A stretch of DNA of 64,000 nucleotides. Origin: Loxodes magnus (Eukaryota > Ciliophora > Karyorelictea > Loxodida > Loxodidae). Below the pieces are notes generated by a model. The model was given only the letters and a program-made list of their open reading frames with translations, had not been told where the DNA came from and ran no database searches. The stretch is taken from assembly GCA_946699065.1 (NCBI GenBank), contig CAMPDV010000008.1, positions 1,426,001 to 1,490,000 on the forward strand, given 5' to 3'. A program made the translations under genes and the position numbers. This document shows positions 46,254-58,522 of this stretch, one piece after another (within the stretch, counting starts at the first letter, position 1; each line of letters opens with the position of its first letter).

Positions 46254-47346
46254 ATGGATTAAAAGCTAATAGGTAAATATATGATGACTTAAAAAATAGG
46301 AAGCGGATCGTTTGGGGAGATCTATTTAGGATAACATATTGAGAGTAATTAAGATGTAGCTATAAAGGTAGAAAAGGTTAAAAATAAGCATCCTTAGCTT
46401 AGATATGAATCTTAAATTTATAGAATACTCTAAGGAGGAGTAGGAATACCAAATTTGTACTATTTTGGAACTGAAGGAGAGTATAACTATATGGTTATTG
46501 ACTTGATGGGACCTTCTCTTGAAGATTTATTCAATTATTGCAACCGAAAACTTTCGCTAAAAACTACACTTATGCTAGCTGATTAAATGATGTCTCGCAT
46601 TGAATTCATGCATGCTAAGAATTTTTTGCATAGAGATATTAAGCCTGATAATTTCTTAATTGGTCTTGGAAAAAAAGCTAATATGGTACATGTAATTGAC
46701 TTCGGGTTGGCAAAGAAATATAGAGATAGTAAGACGTAATAGCACATTCCATACAAGGAAAACAAAAATCTGACAGGAACTGCCAGATATGTTAGTGTAA
46801 ACACTCATCTAGGAATAGAATAATCGAGAAGAGATGACTTAGAAGGTTGTGGCTATGTATTTATTTACTTTATTAAAGGAGCTTTACCTTGATAAGGAAT
46901 TTAAGGAATCTAAAAGAAGGAAAAATATGACAAGATAATGGAAAAGAAAATGTCAACTCCAGTAGAAGTTCTGTGCAAAGGTATACCCCCAGAGTTCGCA
47001 AATTATATTAATTACTGCAGAAATCTTAGATTCGAAGACAAACCTGATTATGCATATTTAAAAAGAATGCTAAAAGACTTATTTTTTAGGGAAAGCTATT
47101 AATATGATTTTATCTTTGACTGAACTGTCATGAACTTCGTAAGTTTTTGATATTAATAGAAATCCTAAAGCAAAAGCACTAAGATTAAAACCCCAGAAGA
47201 GGCTAAAGAAAATAAGAACACTGCAAAACTTGCAATAAGGGATAATAATTAAGATCAGAAAAAAGCGAAAAAGAAGTAAGTATATTTATACTCGTAGTGA
47301 TATAGCTCTGAATTAAAACGGAAAAACAAGTTCTTAAAATATGTGA
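46254..47346 (+). CDS. casein kinase 1 family Ser/Thr kinase
   Basis: A 356-residue protein kinase with all CK1 hallmarks. The Gly loop is [12 protein letters not shown], followed by AIKVEK. The catalytic loop [12 protein letters not shown] starts at about residue 126, then comes [10 protein letters not shown]. The CK1-type activation region is [25 protein letters not shown], and LPWQG and FDWT lie in the C-lobe. LPWQG is encoded CCT-TGA-TAA-GGA (46887-46898) and the FDWT Trp is also TGA, which fixes UGA=Trp and UAA=Gln in one gene. The tail after about residue 290 is Lys/Gln-rich. An intron of 22 nt (47276-47297, GTAAGT...CGTAG) leads to the short end NDIALNQNGKTSSQNM and TGA 47344-47346. 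CK1 kinases act on many acidic or primed substrates in the nucleus and cytoplasm. Confidence 0.96.
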
Positions 47347-48524
47347 GATATTTAAAGACTGACTATATTATAACTATTTCTAACACTTTTTACCTTTTCA
47401 TTCATTCCTATGCCAATTTTTACATTTTGACTATTCTGCTAAACATATTTATCTTTTTTATTTTTAGAGCATAATAAAATTATTCATTTAGTGTAGTTTA
47501 AATGTCTAAATTAACTTGCTAGAACATGTTTTTTTATATATTAGACGACAGGAAAATTTAATAAGATTAAAAATAAACTTTAAGCTAGAATGATTTTCGT
47601 TGGCCATGCCATCAGAATATATGTTATGCAGCAATATTACTTTGCAAGTTAAGCCTCGCTAGTAATTAGTCTCTATCTCTCCTTTCTATTAAATAAGAAA
47701 AGTTTTAATATGCTTAATAAATGATAAAAGGCATCAATACTTAACTTAGCTGAACTCTTTGATTTCCTACACTTTTATGCTACCTCTTTAATATCCTTTA
47801 AAGCAAATATTAGACTTAAAAATCTAAGAAAAGTAGATATATACATTAATCATACTAAACCTATCGAATGAATATAAGTTAAATTGCAGCCATTGGAAGG
47901 TATTTAATTTCTAAATACTATTAATTTAGAATATACTTTAGATGCATCTATATCAGTATAATTATTCTGTATTACTACTAGGATATAGTTAGGCTTTGTT
48001 TGGCATGTATTAAGAAAACTTTTATCTATACTGTAAGTTCAACATAATCACTTGCTAGCATATAAGTAGACAAAAGTTGTGGTTATTAAGCTATTTGAAG
48101 ATATCTTACAATAGTAGTCTTTATAGCATTAAAATATTATAAGCTCTTTTCTTGCCTAGCTTATTGTGAAGAGCTCTGATATAATAGATATGAAATATAT
48201 CCTTGCCAATTATAAAGCTTAATTAAGATATAAGATACTATATTCCTTACTAAGTATTTTCCTTATATTATTGTTATCTTCTTTTTTCTTATCTACCACA
48301 TCAACAAAATGCTTATATACTAAATGCAATACATCTATTAGCATACTTCCTTCTCAAACTCATTCTTTTAGCATATAAAGTCCAAAATAATCTGAGACTA
48401 CGAAATATGAATATAAGAGACATGCGTGTAATGAAGTATGTAGTCTGAATAAACAATAAGTAAGTTTATTTTCTTGGATTGTTCTCTTTTAAATAACAAT
48501 TATATTATTTAAATCTTTCTAACT
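47347..48524. other. AT-rich spacer between plus-strand genes
   Basis: Contains the 3' flank of casein kinase 1 and the 5' flank of the EF-hand gene. No gene, RNA or repeat was recognised. Confidence 0.55.
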
Positions 48525-50892
48525 ATGATAAGTGAATAGACTGAGTACCTTTTATCCAAGCTTTTTATGTCTATTATAGAAACTGAACATAAAGTTGAAT
48601 TGGCCAGAGAAATTCTGTGTGAAAATTCTAATTTTGAACCTTATTCTACGTTCAGACAGTTAGATAAATTAGATAAAGGGATTTTAGATGCTTAGGATTT
48701 TGAATATTTTGTGAAGAGAAATGCTGTTCAGGCGAATATTTAGGATATTAACACTCTAATTAAAAATTATGATAAGGATAGAAATTCTATTATCACTTAT
48801 ACTGAGTTCATGGAACTTGTACTTACTAACCAAAACTTAGTGCAAAGGAATATTGTTACTTAGAGAAGTGGACTTGCTTAGTAGCCTCTTCTTAGAGATG
48901 TAGAGGAATGTCTCATTAGAATTATTGAAAACGAAGTTATTGGAAATAAAAAGACAGAAAGTGTCAAAAAAGAATTGCTCAGACGGTACGATTTTAGGAC
49001 AGCAGATGCTTTTGGAACTATCGATAGAGATTAGTCAGGATATATTAATGTTGAGCAGGTGGCTTAGTTCTTACTAAGGCATGGCTATGAAGTTTCTGAT
49101 GAAGGTATTGCAGCCTTATTTAGAAGGTTCGATAAGGATAAGGATTGTTTAATTTCCTATGATGAATTTAATTATATGATACTACCTAGCGATAACTAAT
49201 AAATATAGGCCTTAAACGAGGAAAATAGCTATAAAAATAAATAATTTAGTTATATGCAAGAGAGTTATGACTAAAGAAACGAAACTGACTACTCCCATAG
49301 ACGGAAAGACTGAGATTCTTAAGATTAATCTATTCGTCAATAAGATAAAATGTATGGGGATAGCTAAAGAAATTAAGGCTATTAAAGATTCTAATAAGAG
49401 TAAGATCCACAAATCTAAGAACGCTTTGTAGCTTCAAAAAAAAGAGCAGTTTCTGAAGATACCTAAAGAGAAAACGAAATTGATAAATAGATTCAAAGAA
49501 ACAGAGAATATGAGCTGTAATTAAAACTGTAATATTAACAGAATCAGATTGAATAGCTATAAAAGACTTAATAAGAATTGCTTACTTAATCAAGATTAAA
49601 GGAAAGTTAAGAGAACATTAAGCCAGTATAAAAAGTGGAAAGATAATTGGAACCACCTAAGAGATAGATAGAACCTGATAACTATATTGGTAAGAGTGAC
49701 TTTTTCAAGGAAAAAGAGAAATAATTGTTTTAAGAGAAAATTTCAAATAGAAATGTGGAAACTTTTTAGTAAAAGTGTATAGACAAATATCTTGAGAGTA
49801 ACAAATATTGGTAAAAAAAGCCTCATATAGAAGATTTATAGCCGAAACCAAGCTCGGTTAGTTCTAAAAAGCCTCCTATCTAGTAGCCTTAAAACAAATA
49901 TTCATCTATCTATAAAAATGAGCAAGAAAGCATCTAAAAGTAAGTCCCTTAAAGATTGTAATTTTTTGAATCAAGCAAAAAGCCAGACATTTCCAGCCTG
50001 TATCCTAATAATGCTCAAGCTTTATAATAAACTTTTAAAATGTAGGAGCCACGAATAGGATATGGAGAACTTGCTCGTCAAGCAAGCAATCAATCACAAC
50101 AAATTTAGGATCAACGACCAAAGGAATTATTTAGGAGCCAGGAAAAAAATAATATCCAATAAACAGTATAAGCAGAAAAAATTTAGCAACAGTTTGATAA
50201 ACTGATTTGAATCTTTAAGCAGTAACTATAATTAGAAAAATAGTAAGAGTTGCTTAGATAGCAACTTACTCTCAAAACAGACTTTAACTTAAAAGATACA
50301 TTTTAGTATTTCGATTTGAACGATAAGAAATACTTAACACAAAGAGACATTGAAGTCACTCTATACGATCTTAACATTGAAGCTACAAGTGATTAAATTA
50401 AGTTGCTATACTTAAAATTTTAGAACAAAGAGGGAAACATTAGATACTCAGACTTCTGTCATATTTTCATGCCAAAATAAAGTTCTTACACACAAATATT
50501 GGAAAACAGAAATTCTAAAAACCCCGGTCATTTGATAAAAAAGCAGGGGAAATAAATATTCTCGCTTGAAACCTAGAACTTGATAAAAAAAGTGCTTAGC
50601 GAAATTATTTTTGTGGAAGATAGTGTAGAAAAATTGAGATGATAATTTGCCTAAGATAAAAGCTTTAATCCATATGATATCTTTATGAATTTGAATAAGA
50701 ACAGTTATGGTTATTTTACTCTAGCAGAGGTAAATTTCATTAAACCTATAGTTATAAGAAATACTCGGAGTGTACAGGATCTTCCCGAGTGAAAGAGAGT
50801 GTAAATGACTTTTAGGAAGATACGACAATGATAGAGATGGAAAAGTGACTTACAGTGAGTTTGTTCAAGAAATCACGCCTCACCTAAAGTGA
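48525..50892 (+). CDS. multi-EF-hand calcium-binding protein
   Basis: A 781-residue protein with EF-hands at both ends and a Gln-rich linker. The N-terminal set includes DKDRNSIITYTEF (about 82), DRDQSGYINVEQV (about 167) and DKDKDCLISYDEF (about 202). The middle (about 215-560) is Gln/Lys/Ser/Pro-rich and low complexity. The C-terminal set includes DLNDKKYLTQRDI (about 594, missing good acidic ligands) and a final canonical DNDRDGKVTYSEF (about 759). Calcium sensing is inferred from the loops. A 22-nt intron (50730-50751, GTAAAT...CTATAG) is required to read the last EF-hand and the ending HLK-TGA. The pattern of calmodulin-like pairs recalls ciliate cortical and basal-body EF-hand proteins, but this is a guess. 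Confidence 0.88.
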
Positions 50893-51545
50893 ATTATTTA
50901 ACGATACATTATGATTACTTTATTATTGAATATGCTTAAATTTTTTATCTATTCTTACCTCAAATTGGGTTAACAACTAGATTTTAAAGTATACTAAGAT
51001 ATTAAAATAAAGTCTCTAATCTTTAAAAAGACTAATATAAACGCAATCAAAGTTTAAGTATTAGCTTATCCTGCTCTTAATCTATAACGCTTAACTTACT
51101 TTTAGAAGAGACATCGTATAGCTTGATAAAACTTTCTAGTAAATAGAATATTCATTAGTAGCTTAATAATTATCATAGAAGCGCTTATATTTAATCAGAT
51201 AAATTAATTACTCAGTCATTAAGAAAATTCTACACCTAAAGTCTTATTAAAAGCTTCGTTACTTAAATTGAATATTCCAGATAAAGAATCTTATCAGTTA
51301 CCTTAAAGCGTATCTCTATAATCCTTATTAATTACTCTTTTTACCATTTATAGCATTATTTCCTTACCTTAATGAACAAATACGCAATTAGTAGAATATA
51401 GTTTGAGTCTAATATATAAAAGATACAAGCTTAGTCAATAAAAGGATTAGAGGAAAGAAAGATTAGTAGTGAGTTTATTTTTAAGTTATGAAAGGTAGAT
51501 TTAATTTATGTACTATGTAGAATTTATTTTGATTTGATTCTAAAT
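50893..51545. other. AT-rich spacer between plus-strand genes
   Basis: The 3' flank of the EF-hand gene and the 5' flank of the WD40 gene. Nothing recognisable lies in it. Confidence 0.55.
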
Positions 51546-52685
51546 ATGGAACTTAAAAATTTCGAACCTTCCACAGCTGATTCTGATAAACTTGTGTTTA
51601 GTAAGAGAATGAAAGATATCAGACAGTTTGATAATGAACTTGATTTCTCTGCTGCTTTCTCATAGCACTGTCATGGTAGACATATAAATGCATGCTATCA
51701 ACAGTTGAAGGCTCATGTAGGCACTGTGAAAATATTGATGGCGCTGAATAAAAACTTGTTGCTATCGGCTGGTTTTGATGGGTTAATTAATTTTTGGGAG
51801 TTTAAGGATTTAAAATTCTAGCATGTTTTGTAAATTAAAGCTAGTAGGGACGGAATAGAAAGTATATGTAAGACAGATGATTATATTATTAGTGGTGGAT
51901 GGACTTAGCTACATGTCTGGAACTTGTAAACCATTTGGGATCATATTTCTTAAGAACTTCCTCCATAAGGAAAACAAGTAAAAAATGAAAATTTTCTGTT
52001 TTAAGTAGTAGAAAACGTGCATAAGGGTTCTGTCACTTCTTTAATGGTGATTAAGGGTGAAGATAATTTGATAGCAAGTGCCTGTAGATGTATTAAGATT
52101 TGGCAAGTAGGTGTTGGATTGAAATAAGTTCTTAAGGGAAGACATAAGTTTAATATAACCTAACTAAAGTAACTTGAGAAAAAAAATTTGATTGCATCCG
52201 CTGCTGGAGATAGTATTAAGATATGAGATATTCATAAAGGTAAATGTATATAGAAACTTCCAAATCACGAAGGTTATATAACTTCCTTAGTCGAAATGTA
52301 CTGCTTTGATTATAACTTACTTATTTCAGGAAGCTTAAACTAGAAAATGTCCTTTTGAAATATATAGGAGAACTAATTACTATTTGAAACTAAGAAGGAG
52401 CAGCATGGAATTCTTTCATTAGAAATGTTATAGGATAACACTATAGTAACAGGAGGAACTGATAACGTTATAACCTTTTGGGTTAATAAGAATAATGCTT
52501 TCAAACCTTTAAAATATATTTTGGGACATCGAAGTTCAGTATAGTGCTTACTTCAATGAAAGCAAGATGTACTAATAAGTGGAGACCAGGATGGAGAAAT
52601 TAGAGTGTGGTATGCTAAAGAAGCAGTATATGATAATGCTCAGGCTTGTTGTAGGAAAAGTTGTATTGACTGCGAAATTTTCTGA
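51546..52685 (+). CDS. WD40-repeat protein
   Basis: A 379-residue beta-propeller protein without introns. About seven blades can be followed by their ends: LINFWEF, LHVWNLQ, IKIWQVG, IKIWDIHKGKC, MSFWNIQ, ITFWVNK and IRVWYAKE, several with the usual GH start (KGSVTSLMV, LPNHEGYITSL, LGHRSSVQCLL). A charged segment (1-50) precedes the first blade. The blade Trp codons include both TGG and TGA. WD40 propellers act as binding platforms, and no partner can be named. The call ends at TGA 52683-52685, just after RKSCIDCEIF. If this TGA is read as Trp, the frame goes on and gives protein-like sequence for at least 115 further codons. Confidence 0.86.
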
Positions 52686-53150
52686 ATTTTGTCAATTATT
52701 ATTATCTTAAAATATTACAAGAAACTGACTTCTTATCCATTTTCCATTAATTATAAAGCATTCAATTAAGTATACTTAACATATAGCTTCTTAGATTATC
52801 ATCATATAGATTATTTAAAAGAGCTGAATGATGTGTTTATCACAACTATGAGTACGAATACAAAGAGTTAAAATGTTATCAAATAGAATAAAAAGCTTTA
52901 TAGAAAAACAAATTCCTTACCAAAGCTTTTCATTGATATTTTTGATTTAAATAAGATAAGCCAAAAGAAATGGTTTTTTACGCTCAAGAAAGTTAAAAGC
53001 AATAGTTAGGGATATTTTAATGTTTCTAAATGAGAGCTTATTAAAAAGGAAGCATTATAGAAGAATATAGAAATAGTTGATTCAAGATGATATAAAGTAA
53101 ACAACGAGTAAATTGAAACAAAGTGTAAATACAGAATTTATTCACTTCTC
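52686..53150 (+). other. possible WD40 read-on region or small separate gene
   Basis: The WD40 frame stays open after its TGA to TGA 53031-53033 or, if that is Trp, to TGA about 53163. An in-frame ATG at about 52848 would start a basic peptide (MSTNTKSQNVIKQNKKLYRK) ending KSNSQGYFNVSK. After 53033 come more balanced residues, including KKEALQKNIEIVDSRWYKVN. The 3' end would meet the convergent K+ channel gene. It could be a C-terminal extension, a small gene, or purine-rich spacer that imitates coding sequence. Confidence 0.3.
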
Positions 53151-56034
53151 TCAACTTTTGCTTGACTTTTCGAGTAAATTGATTAGAGCCTGCAGCTTCA
53201 TATTCACCTCATTAGCTTTAGTTTTCATATCGCCTAAAGTTTCCTCCAAAACAGCAACCTATATTTAAATTAAGTCTTACTTTTCCTACTATTTGATCTT
53301 CTATCAAAGTTCTTTCTTATACTAAGCTTTGAATTCTTTAGCTTTATTATTTCATCTCTTGTATTTTCTAGCTCATTTGCTCATCTATTTCTCATTATTA
53401 AGGGAATTTTGAGGATGAATTTCTTCCTCCTAAATTCTCATCAGAGTAAGTTTTCTTAAAGCCAAGCCATTATCCAATGTCTTATGAGGATTTTGTCATA
53501 AGATCATTTTTGGTCTACATTCTGGAACTACTATTAGATTCCTAGCTTGTTGAATTTTAACTTTATAAAGTTTGATTTTTTAGTGGTTTACGCTTTTAAA
53601 CTTACTCTTCATCAGATTCACTATCCTTATCCTCTTATGATATTAGCTTCTAATACTTTTTATCATTTTCCTTAGTCATCGGAATCTCTACATTATTTTA
53701 CGTTATTGACATAAAAGAAGTCTTTTAGTCTTTGCCAATTTTAGGCAGTTTCTTCCTTTTGATGTCATTTTCAGATTAATCATTTTCTTTTTCTTCATCT
53801 TCCTCAGAAATTGGCAATACTTGAGATTTTCTATTTCTGTTAAATTTGAAACTTCCAGTGTTCGTCTTTCGTATAGCTTCATGCTCATTTTTATTTTCTT
53901 AATTCTAGTTTGTTTCCTTTTTAAAGGCAAATCCATTTTCACTGGCATTTTTTATAATTTATCCTTTCTTCGCTGAATATGAGGCTTGTCTACTTGCGTA
54001 AGAAAACTTGCTATTTTCCCAGTCATCATTTTCTTAATTCATATCTGGTGAAACGGAATTCCCTTTTTTTAATTTGGGATTTTATATATCTAGTAAAAAG
54101 TCCTTTTTGCTATTGAGTGCTTCTACAGAAAATCCTCTTGATATATTCTTAGCGTTTATCAGACCTTAAGATGTTTTGGTTTCTTGCTTTTCCTATTTAT
54201 AGCTTAGCCTGTTTTATGACTTGAAATCTACAACTCCTTTTTCTTCATTGATGATGATCTTATTAGCTGCATTTCCTTAAGTTAATTAATTCAACTCCTC
54301 CATATGCTTCCTTGACATCTAATTTCTCTTATCCCTCATTTTTGCGTTAAGCTTTATTTCCTTCGCTATTGCTGGAAATTCTTCGAGTATTTGATTGAAA
54401 TCTTTCTTAGATAGAAGTAAAAGTTCACATTCACAGTTAGGAGGAACTTAAACTGTGAAGGACCTATTTCTCTCTTCCAGTATATCACACTCTCCGAAGT
54501 AGCTTCCTTCGATATATGTCTTGAATGTTATATTATCTTTTGTCTTTAGATAAACTCTTCCTTGCACTAAGAAGTAGATTTCCTCTGCATGATCATCTTC
54601 CTTATATACATATTCATTCGCCTATAGATGCATTGATTTTAACTTAGGTACTATAGCTGCTACAAAATTTGGATCCTTCTCCTTCAGAAAAGCAATCTTG
54701 TTTACAATCCTAGAGTGCATGTGCATTGCTACATCAGCTCTTAGAGCAGCTGGAAGTTCTTTTAGCAAGTTTTCTTAGTCAAACCAAGAGTAGATATTCT
54801 CTTTGTGATTGTGCTCAATAAACTGCTTAATCCTCCATTTCAGATCTTCAGGGAGTTTAGTTTCTTTTGCAAATTCGTTTAAAGTTTGTAACCTAGCTCT
54901 AAGATGATTTGAACGTTGATCCATATTAGCCATAATAGTAGACAAGTTACCAATAGTATAAGAATAAAAGGCTACACCGAAAGTCATCCAACATATTGCA
55001 AAGATTTTCTCCACAACTGTATAAGCAACGATATCACCAAACCCAACAGTAGTCAAGGTGGTGAAGACTCAGTATAAACTAGCTAAATACTTGTCTAAGT
55101 TACTAGAGTCCAAATAGCCATGTCTTACAATCCAAGTTTAATAATTGAAATCATCCATAGCAGCTGTATAATACCAAAAGCATGCTATTAAGTGAACCAG
55201 AATAATGACAGTAAAAGCGAACCTAAACAATCTTATAATACCCATATTCATTTTAAGGACTTTAAGAATATACCTCATAAGTGAATTGTATCTGAAAAGC
55301 CTGACCATTTTAATGATTCTGATGATTCTTATTAGCTTATATAAACGAGGTAATCTTACAAGTCTTACAAGCTTGTTATAATTTCCTTAACTAGAATTGT
55401 CCGAGAAAATCAGCTACGTTGGGAAAGTAGCTACAAGATCAAAAACCAGTCAACTTTTTGCATATGAACAGATAATAATTTTAGGGTCTGACACAAGAAT
55501 ATTATTATCATCGTAATAGGCACTAAAAACATTTACTATAATGTCAAATCCAAAAACACTATCTACAACATAATCAAAGATTAACCAATCATCGCTTGAA
55601 GTTTCGATGAAGCAGATCTTATATGGAAGGACAAAAGCTACATATAGAAGAAAAAATGTTATGTTCATATTTCAAGCTCTTTTGAAATACGACTCTGGAT
55701 GTATTATGAATCATCTTATTGACTTAAGTTCCTTTTCATATTCCTAGTCTTTCCTTTCACTATAATGCTGCTTTGTTACACCATATAGCTGGATTTCCTT
55801 CTATAATCTATTAATTCTGGCCATTATTCGAGAAGCAGAAACGGTTTTCTTCCATAGGTATTTAACACGCTCTTTCATTGCCTTTTTTTTCTATAATTCT
55901 ACATCCTCCACAGAGCTTTTTCTAGCATCAAACGAAGTTTCGAATGAATCTTCCTGATTATCCTCCTAATGATCTGGATTTAATCTACAGTCTGTAGTAT
56001 TTACTTACAGTTTATCTTGATTTTCTTCAGCCAT
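53151..56034 (-). CDS. voltage-gated K+ channel with cyclic-nucleotide-binding domain
   Basis: A 953-residue channel of the EAG/HCN/CNG superfamily. An acidic N-tail of about 120 residues is followed by S1-S3, an S4 rich in evenly spaced Arg/Lys (KLVRLVRLPRLYKLIRIIRI), S5 and the pore TTLTTVGFGD (filter GFG at about 331-333, so K+ selective). A C-linker and a cNMP-binding domain follow (about 440-570; GRVYLKTKD, GSYFGECDIL). In the phosphate-binding cassette the usual RTA is RSF (ERNRSFTV), so cyclic-nucleotide binding may be weak or lost. The last 300 residues are disordered and then coiled coil. The pore-helix Trp (LYWVFTT, about residue 322) is TGA 55069-55071. A 22-nt intron (53259-53280, GTAAGA...AATATAG) leads to the coiled-coil end and TGA 53151-53153. 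Confidence 0.94.
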
Positions 56035-57090
56035 TATGTTATGAAAACTTAATAACTAAATATGATTAATTAAACAAACTTAATTAAGATTACATTCGTT
56101 ATTTTTCAAAAGGATATCAAAGTATATATCCCAATATTTACTTATATATTTATTCCTTAAACATCACCAAGCTAGCATTTCTATCAGTTAAACACTCATC
56201 AATAGAGAATTTGGCACTCAGCTTATCAATCTAATGATGTCTTGTTTAATTTAATTTTCTGTCCACTATTATAAAAAAGTATTTATATTGCTTAGGTTTT
56301 AGTATTCTAACATAATGTGGTTATCTCTTTATATGGTTAGCATGTAATTTAATTATTTATTATTTCCCATAATTTTATCTAGTCTAAATATGGTTTAATT
56401 TATATATTACCTTTACATTTTGCTTTGCTATTTATTTCATTTTAATTCGCCTTTTATTGCTAAATAACCACTGTTAGTTTGACTCTGTTGGTATTATAAT
56501 ACCTAACAACTTATTTTTCATAAGCTTTCAATATTTGGTTAAAGACTCAGGAATGAAATGAGATGGGGGTAGCTTTTCTTTATAAGTTATGGAATACTGA
56601 GACTGTATTATCCTATCTATAATCAAGAAAGGCTTTATGTCATAAGCTTTTTAATCAGTTTAAATTCTGATGGCAGATTGCTTTCAGAAAAGCATTAAAT
56701 ATAGCAGATAATTTCGAAGCTAGAACAAAGATGAAGAATTAATTACCAAATAACTAGCTAAATATAAGGCAAACATTAACTACTAATATGCCTAAGTTAT
56801 AAAAGTGAGATATTTAACTTAGGTATATAGTAGGATTGAAATAGTCTAGAACTTAAAGCTCAAAATTGTCATTATAGTAGTAAATATCTAATTTGATATA
56901 TAATAAATGTGCATAATGTATATATATGATGAAGTATATCTAATGAACAATTATATCGACTGCTTTATTTATCTATTTAAATATCTCAATAATTATGAGT
57001 AGTATTAAGAGTGGTTTGATTAGATTTAAAGAAAATAAAAGAGAAAGTATATAAGAATGATAGGAATTTTGAAAAGTCCATAAAAATGTC
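56035..57090. other. AT-rich spacer between minus-strand genes
   Basis: The 5' region of the K+ channel gene and the 3' flank of the START gene. No gene, RNA or repeat was recognised. Confidence 0.55.
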
Positions 57091-57760
57091 TCAAAGACTT
57101 AATTTCTTTCTTAATAAAAGAACTGCGTCAGTAACTTTTCCAATTGACTTTCCAGCCATTGAAGTTCCAATGCTGCCTCTTGGATGAGTGCATCCTGAAA
57201 AAAGCATTGTGGTTCCACTTGCATCTTATGTTAGTTCAAATTGTTTCCACTAAATTTAAAATTCTTACATAGCAAGATCCACGCGTGTGATCAGGTGGTG
57301 GATTCTCTTATCCAGGATGAGCTACGTCAAACATAGTAATGAAAACTTTTCCTGGTGTTGGCTCTGATTTATGCATGGCACATAAAAATTCTCTTGGGCC
57401 TACAACCATCTACTTTTTAATAGTCTCTTATATGACACACATATCAGAACCATATTCTTCTACAGTCTTGATTTCATTTAAGTTTTCTCTCCATAATTTA
57501 ACATTAGCAGCATTCAAAAGCCAAGGTAAAAGGTCATCAATAGTTTTTCCATTGAAAGTCGTTCTTAATCTAAAAGCAACCCAATCCTAATGAGGCTTTT
57601 TGTGAGTTGTAACTCCATTCTTATTATGAGTCTCCTCCCACCCACTAGCGTTAACTTCTTAGTTAACAAGAGCCTAAGTGCTTTTGCTCTATTATAAGTA
57701 ATTTTAATAACGTGAATCGCTAGAATTAGAGGCAGGAAACCTTCCTGATGATTCGACCAT
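57091..57760 (-). CDS. START-domain lipid-binding protein
   Basis: A 216-residue protein (217 codons after one intron) made almost entirely of a START (StAR-related lipid transfer) fold. The helix-strand order shows the typical pieces: VAFRLRTTFNG near residue 75, LWRENLNEIKTVEEYG, GPREFLCAMHKS (the family's RDF/REF strand), HPPPDHTRG-type loop written as NPPPDHTRG, and the C-terminal amphipathic helix KSIGKVTDAVLLLRKKL that closes the lipid pocket. It should bind a sterol, phospholipid or ceramide in the cytosol; which one cannot be told. A 19-nt intron (57250-57268, GTAAGA...AATTTAG) interrupts the domain after GSCY. The product is START-only, with no membrane anchor. Confidence 0.88.
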
Positions 57761-58522
57761 TTTTATTTTAATAAAGAGAAAGAAGCGTTTAAATATGAAA
57801 GTCATGCCATCTTTAATTTAAACAAGCATATTTAATAACACTTTTACCATATAAGCCTAACTTTTAAATTACTCTACCTACTTATCAATTAGTAGTCTTA
57901 AAGGGTTATAGTATAATAGGATGATTAAGTAAGTTACTATGAGGAAATATATATTTGAAGTACATTTTTAATTATGCTTTATAAGCATATGCTTAGAATG
58001 CAAATGTTATGAGAATGCTCAATATTCAGATTTACTAGTTCATATACAGGAAGGAGTTATTAAGGAGTAGTATATCAGCAGCTAGCTTCTCTCATGTTAT
58101 ATTCTCAGACTCATTAAGAGTATCTTTAATAAAGAGAGAATTAGATAATATTAGGTTTTAGCCTTTCTATAGGAGATAACCTTTGGGGTTATTTAGAAAA
58201 GGGGCATTAACAATCTATAGACAGAAAAATGAGAAGTAAAATATTAGTTCTATTTAATGTAATAAAGTAAGCAGCCATATTAGAAGATTTAAACTCTAAA
58301 GTTATAAAATCAGCAATTATTAAGATTATACATATGACTCTATTAAGATTAAATGAAAAAAGAATTTAGCTTAAGGTTAGTAATTATGCACTATTTAAAT
58401 ATAAGCAACCTAATAAACCTTTTAAGTTAAAATTTTTATTAAAGGCTTGAATTAACCTTACTAAACAAACAGTAACATAACTAATCAAGTATTTTTAATT
58501 TTCTTACTAAAGGTAAAGTTAA
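57761..58522. other. spacer between divergent genes
   Basis: The shared 5' region of the START gene (-) and the GAF gene (+). It is AT-rich with nothing recognisable. Confidence 0.55.

Noticed and set aside
46254-47346. Tetrahymena/Paramecium-type code (UGA as stop only)
   Set aside because: It would cut casein kinase 1 inside LPWQG and FDWT, the channel inside its pore and prefoldin inside RKAW.
46254-47346. Blepharisma/Euplotes-type codes (UAA/UAG as stops)
   Set aside because: UAR codons occur in frame dozens of times in every confident gene at Gln positions, including Q of LPWQG.
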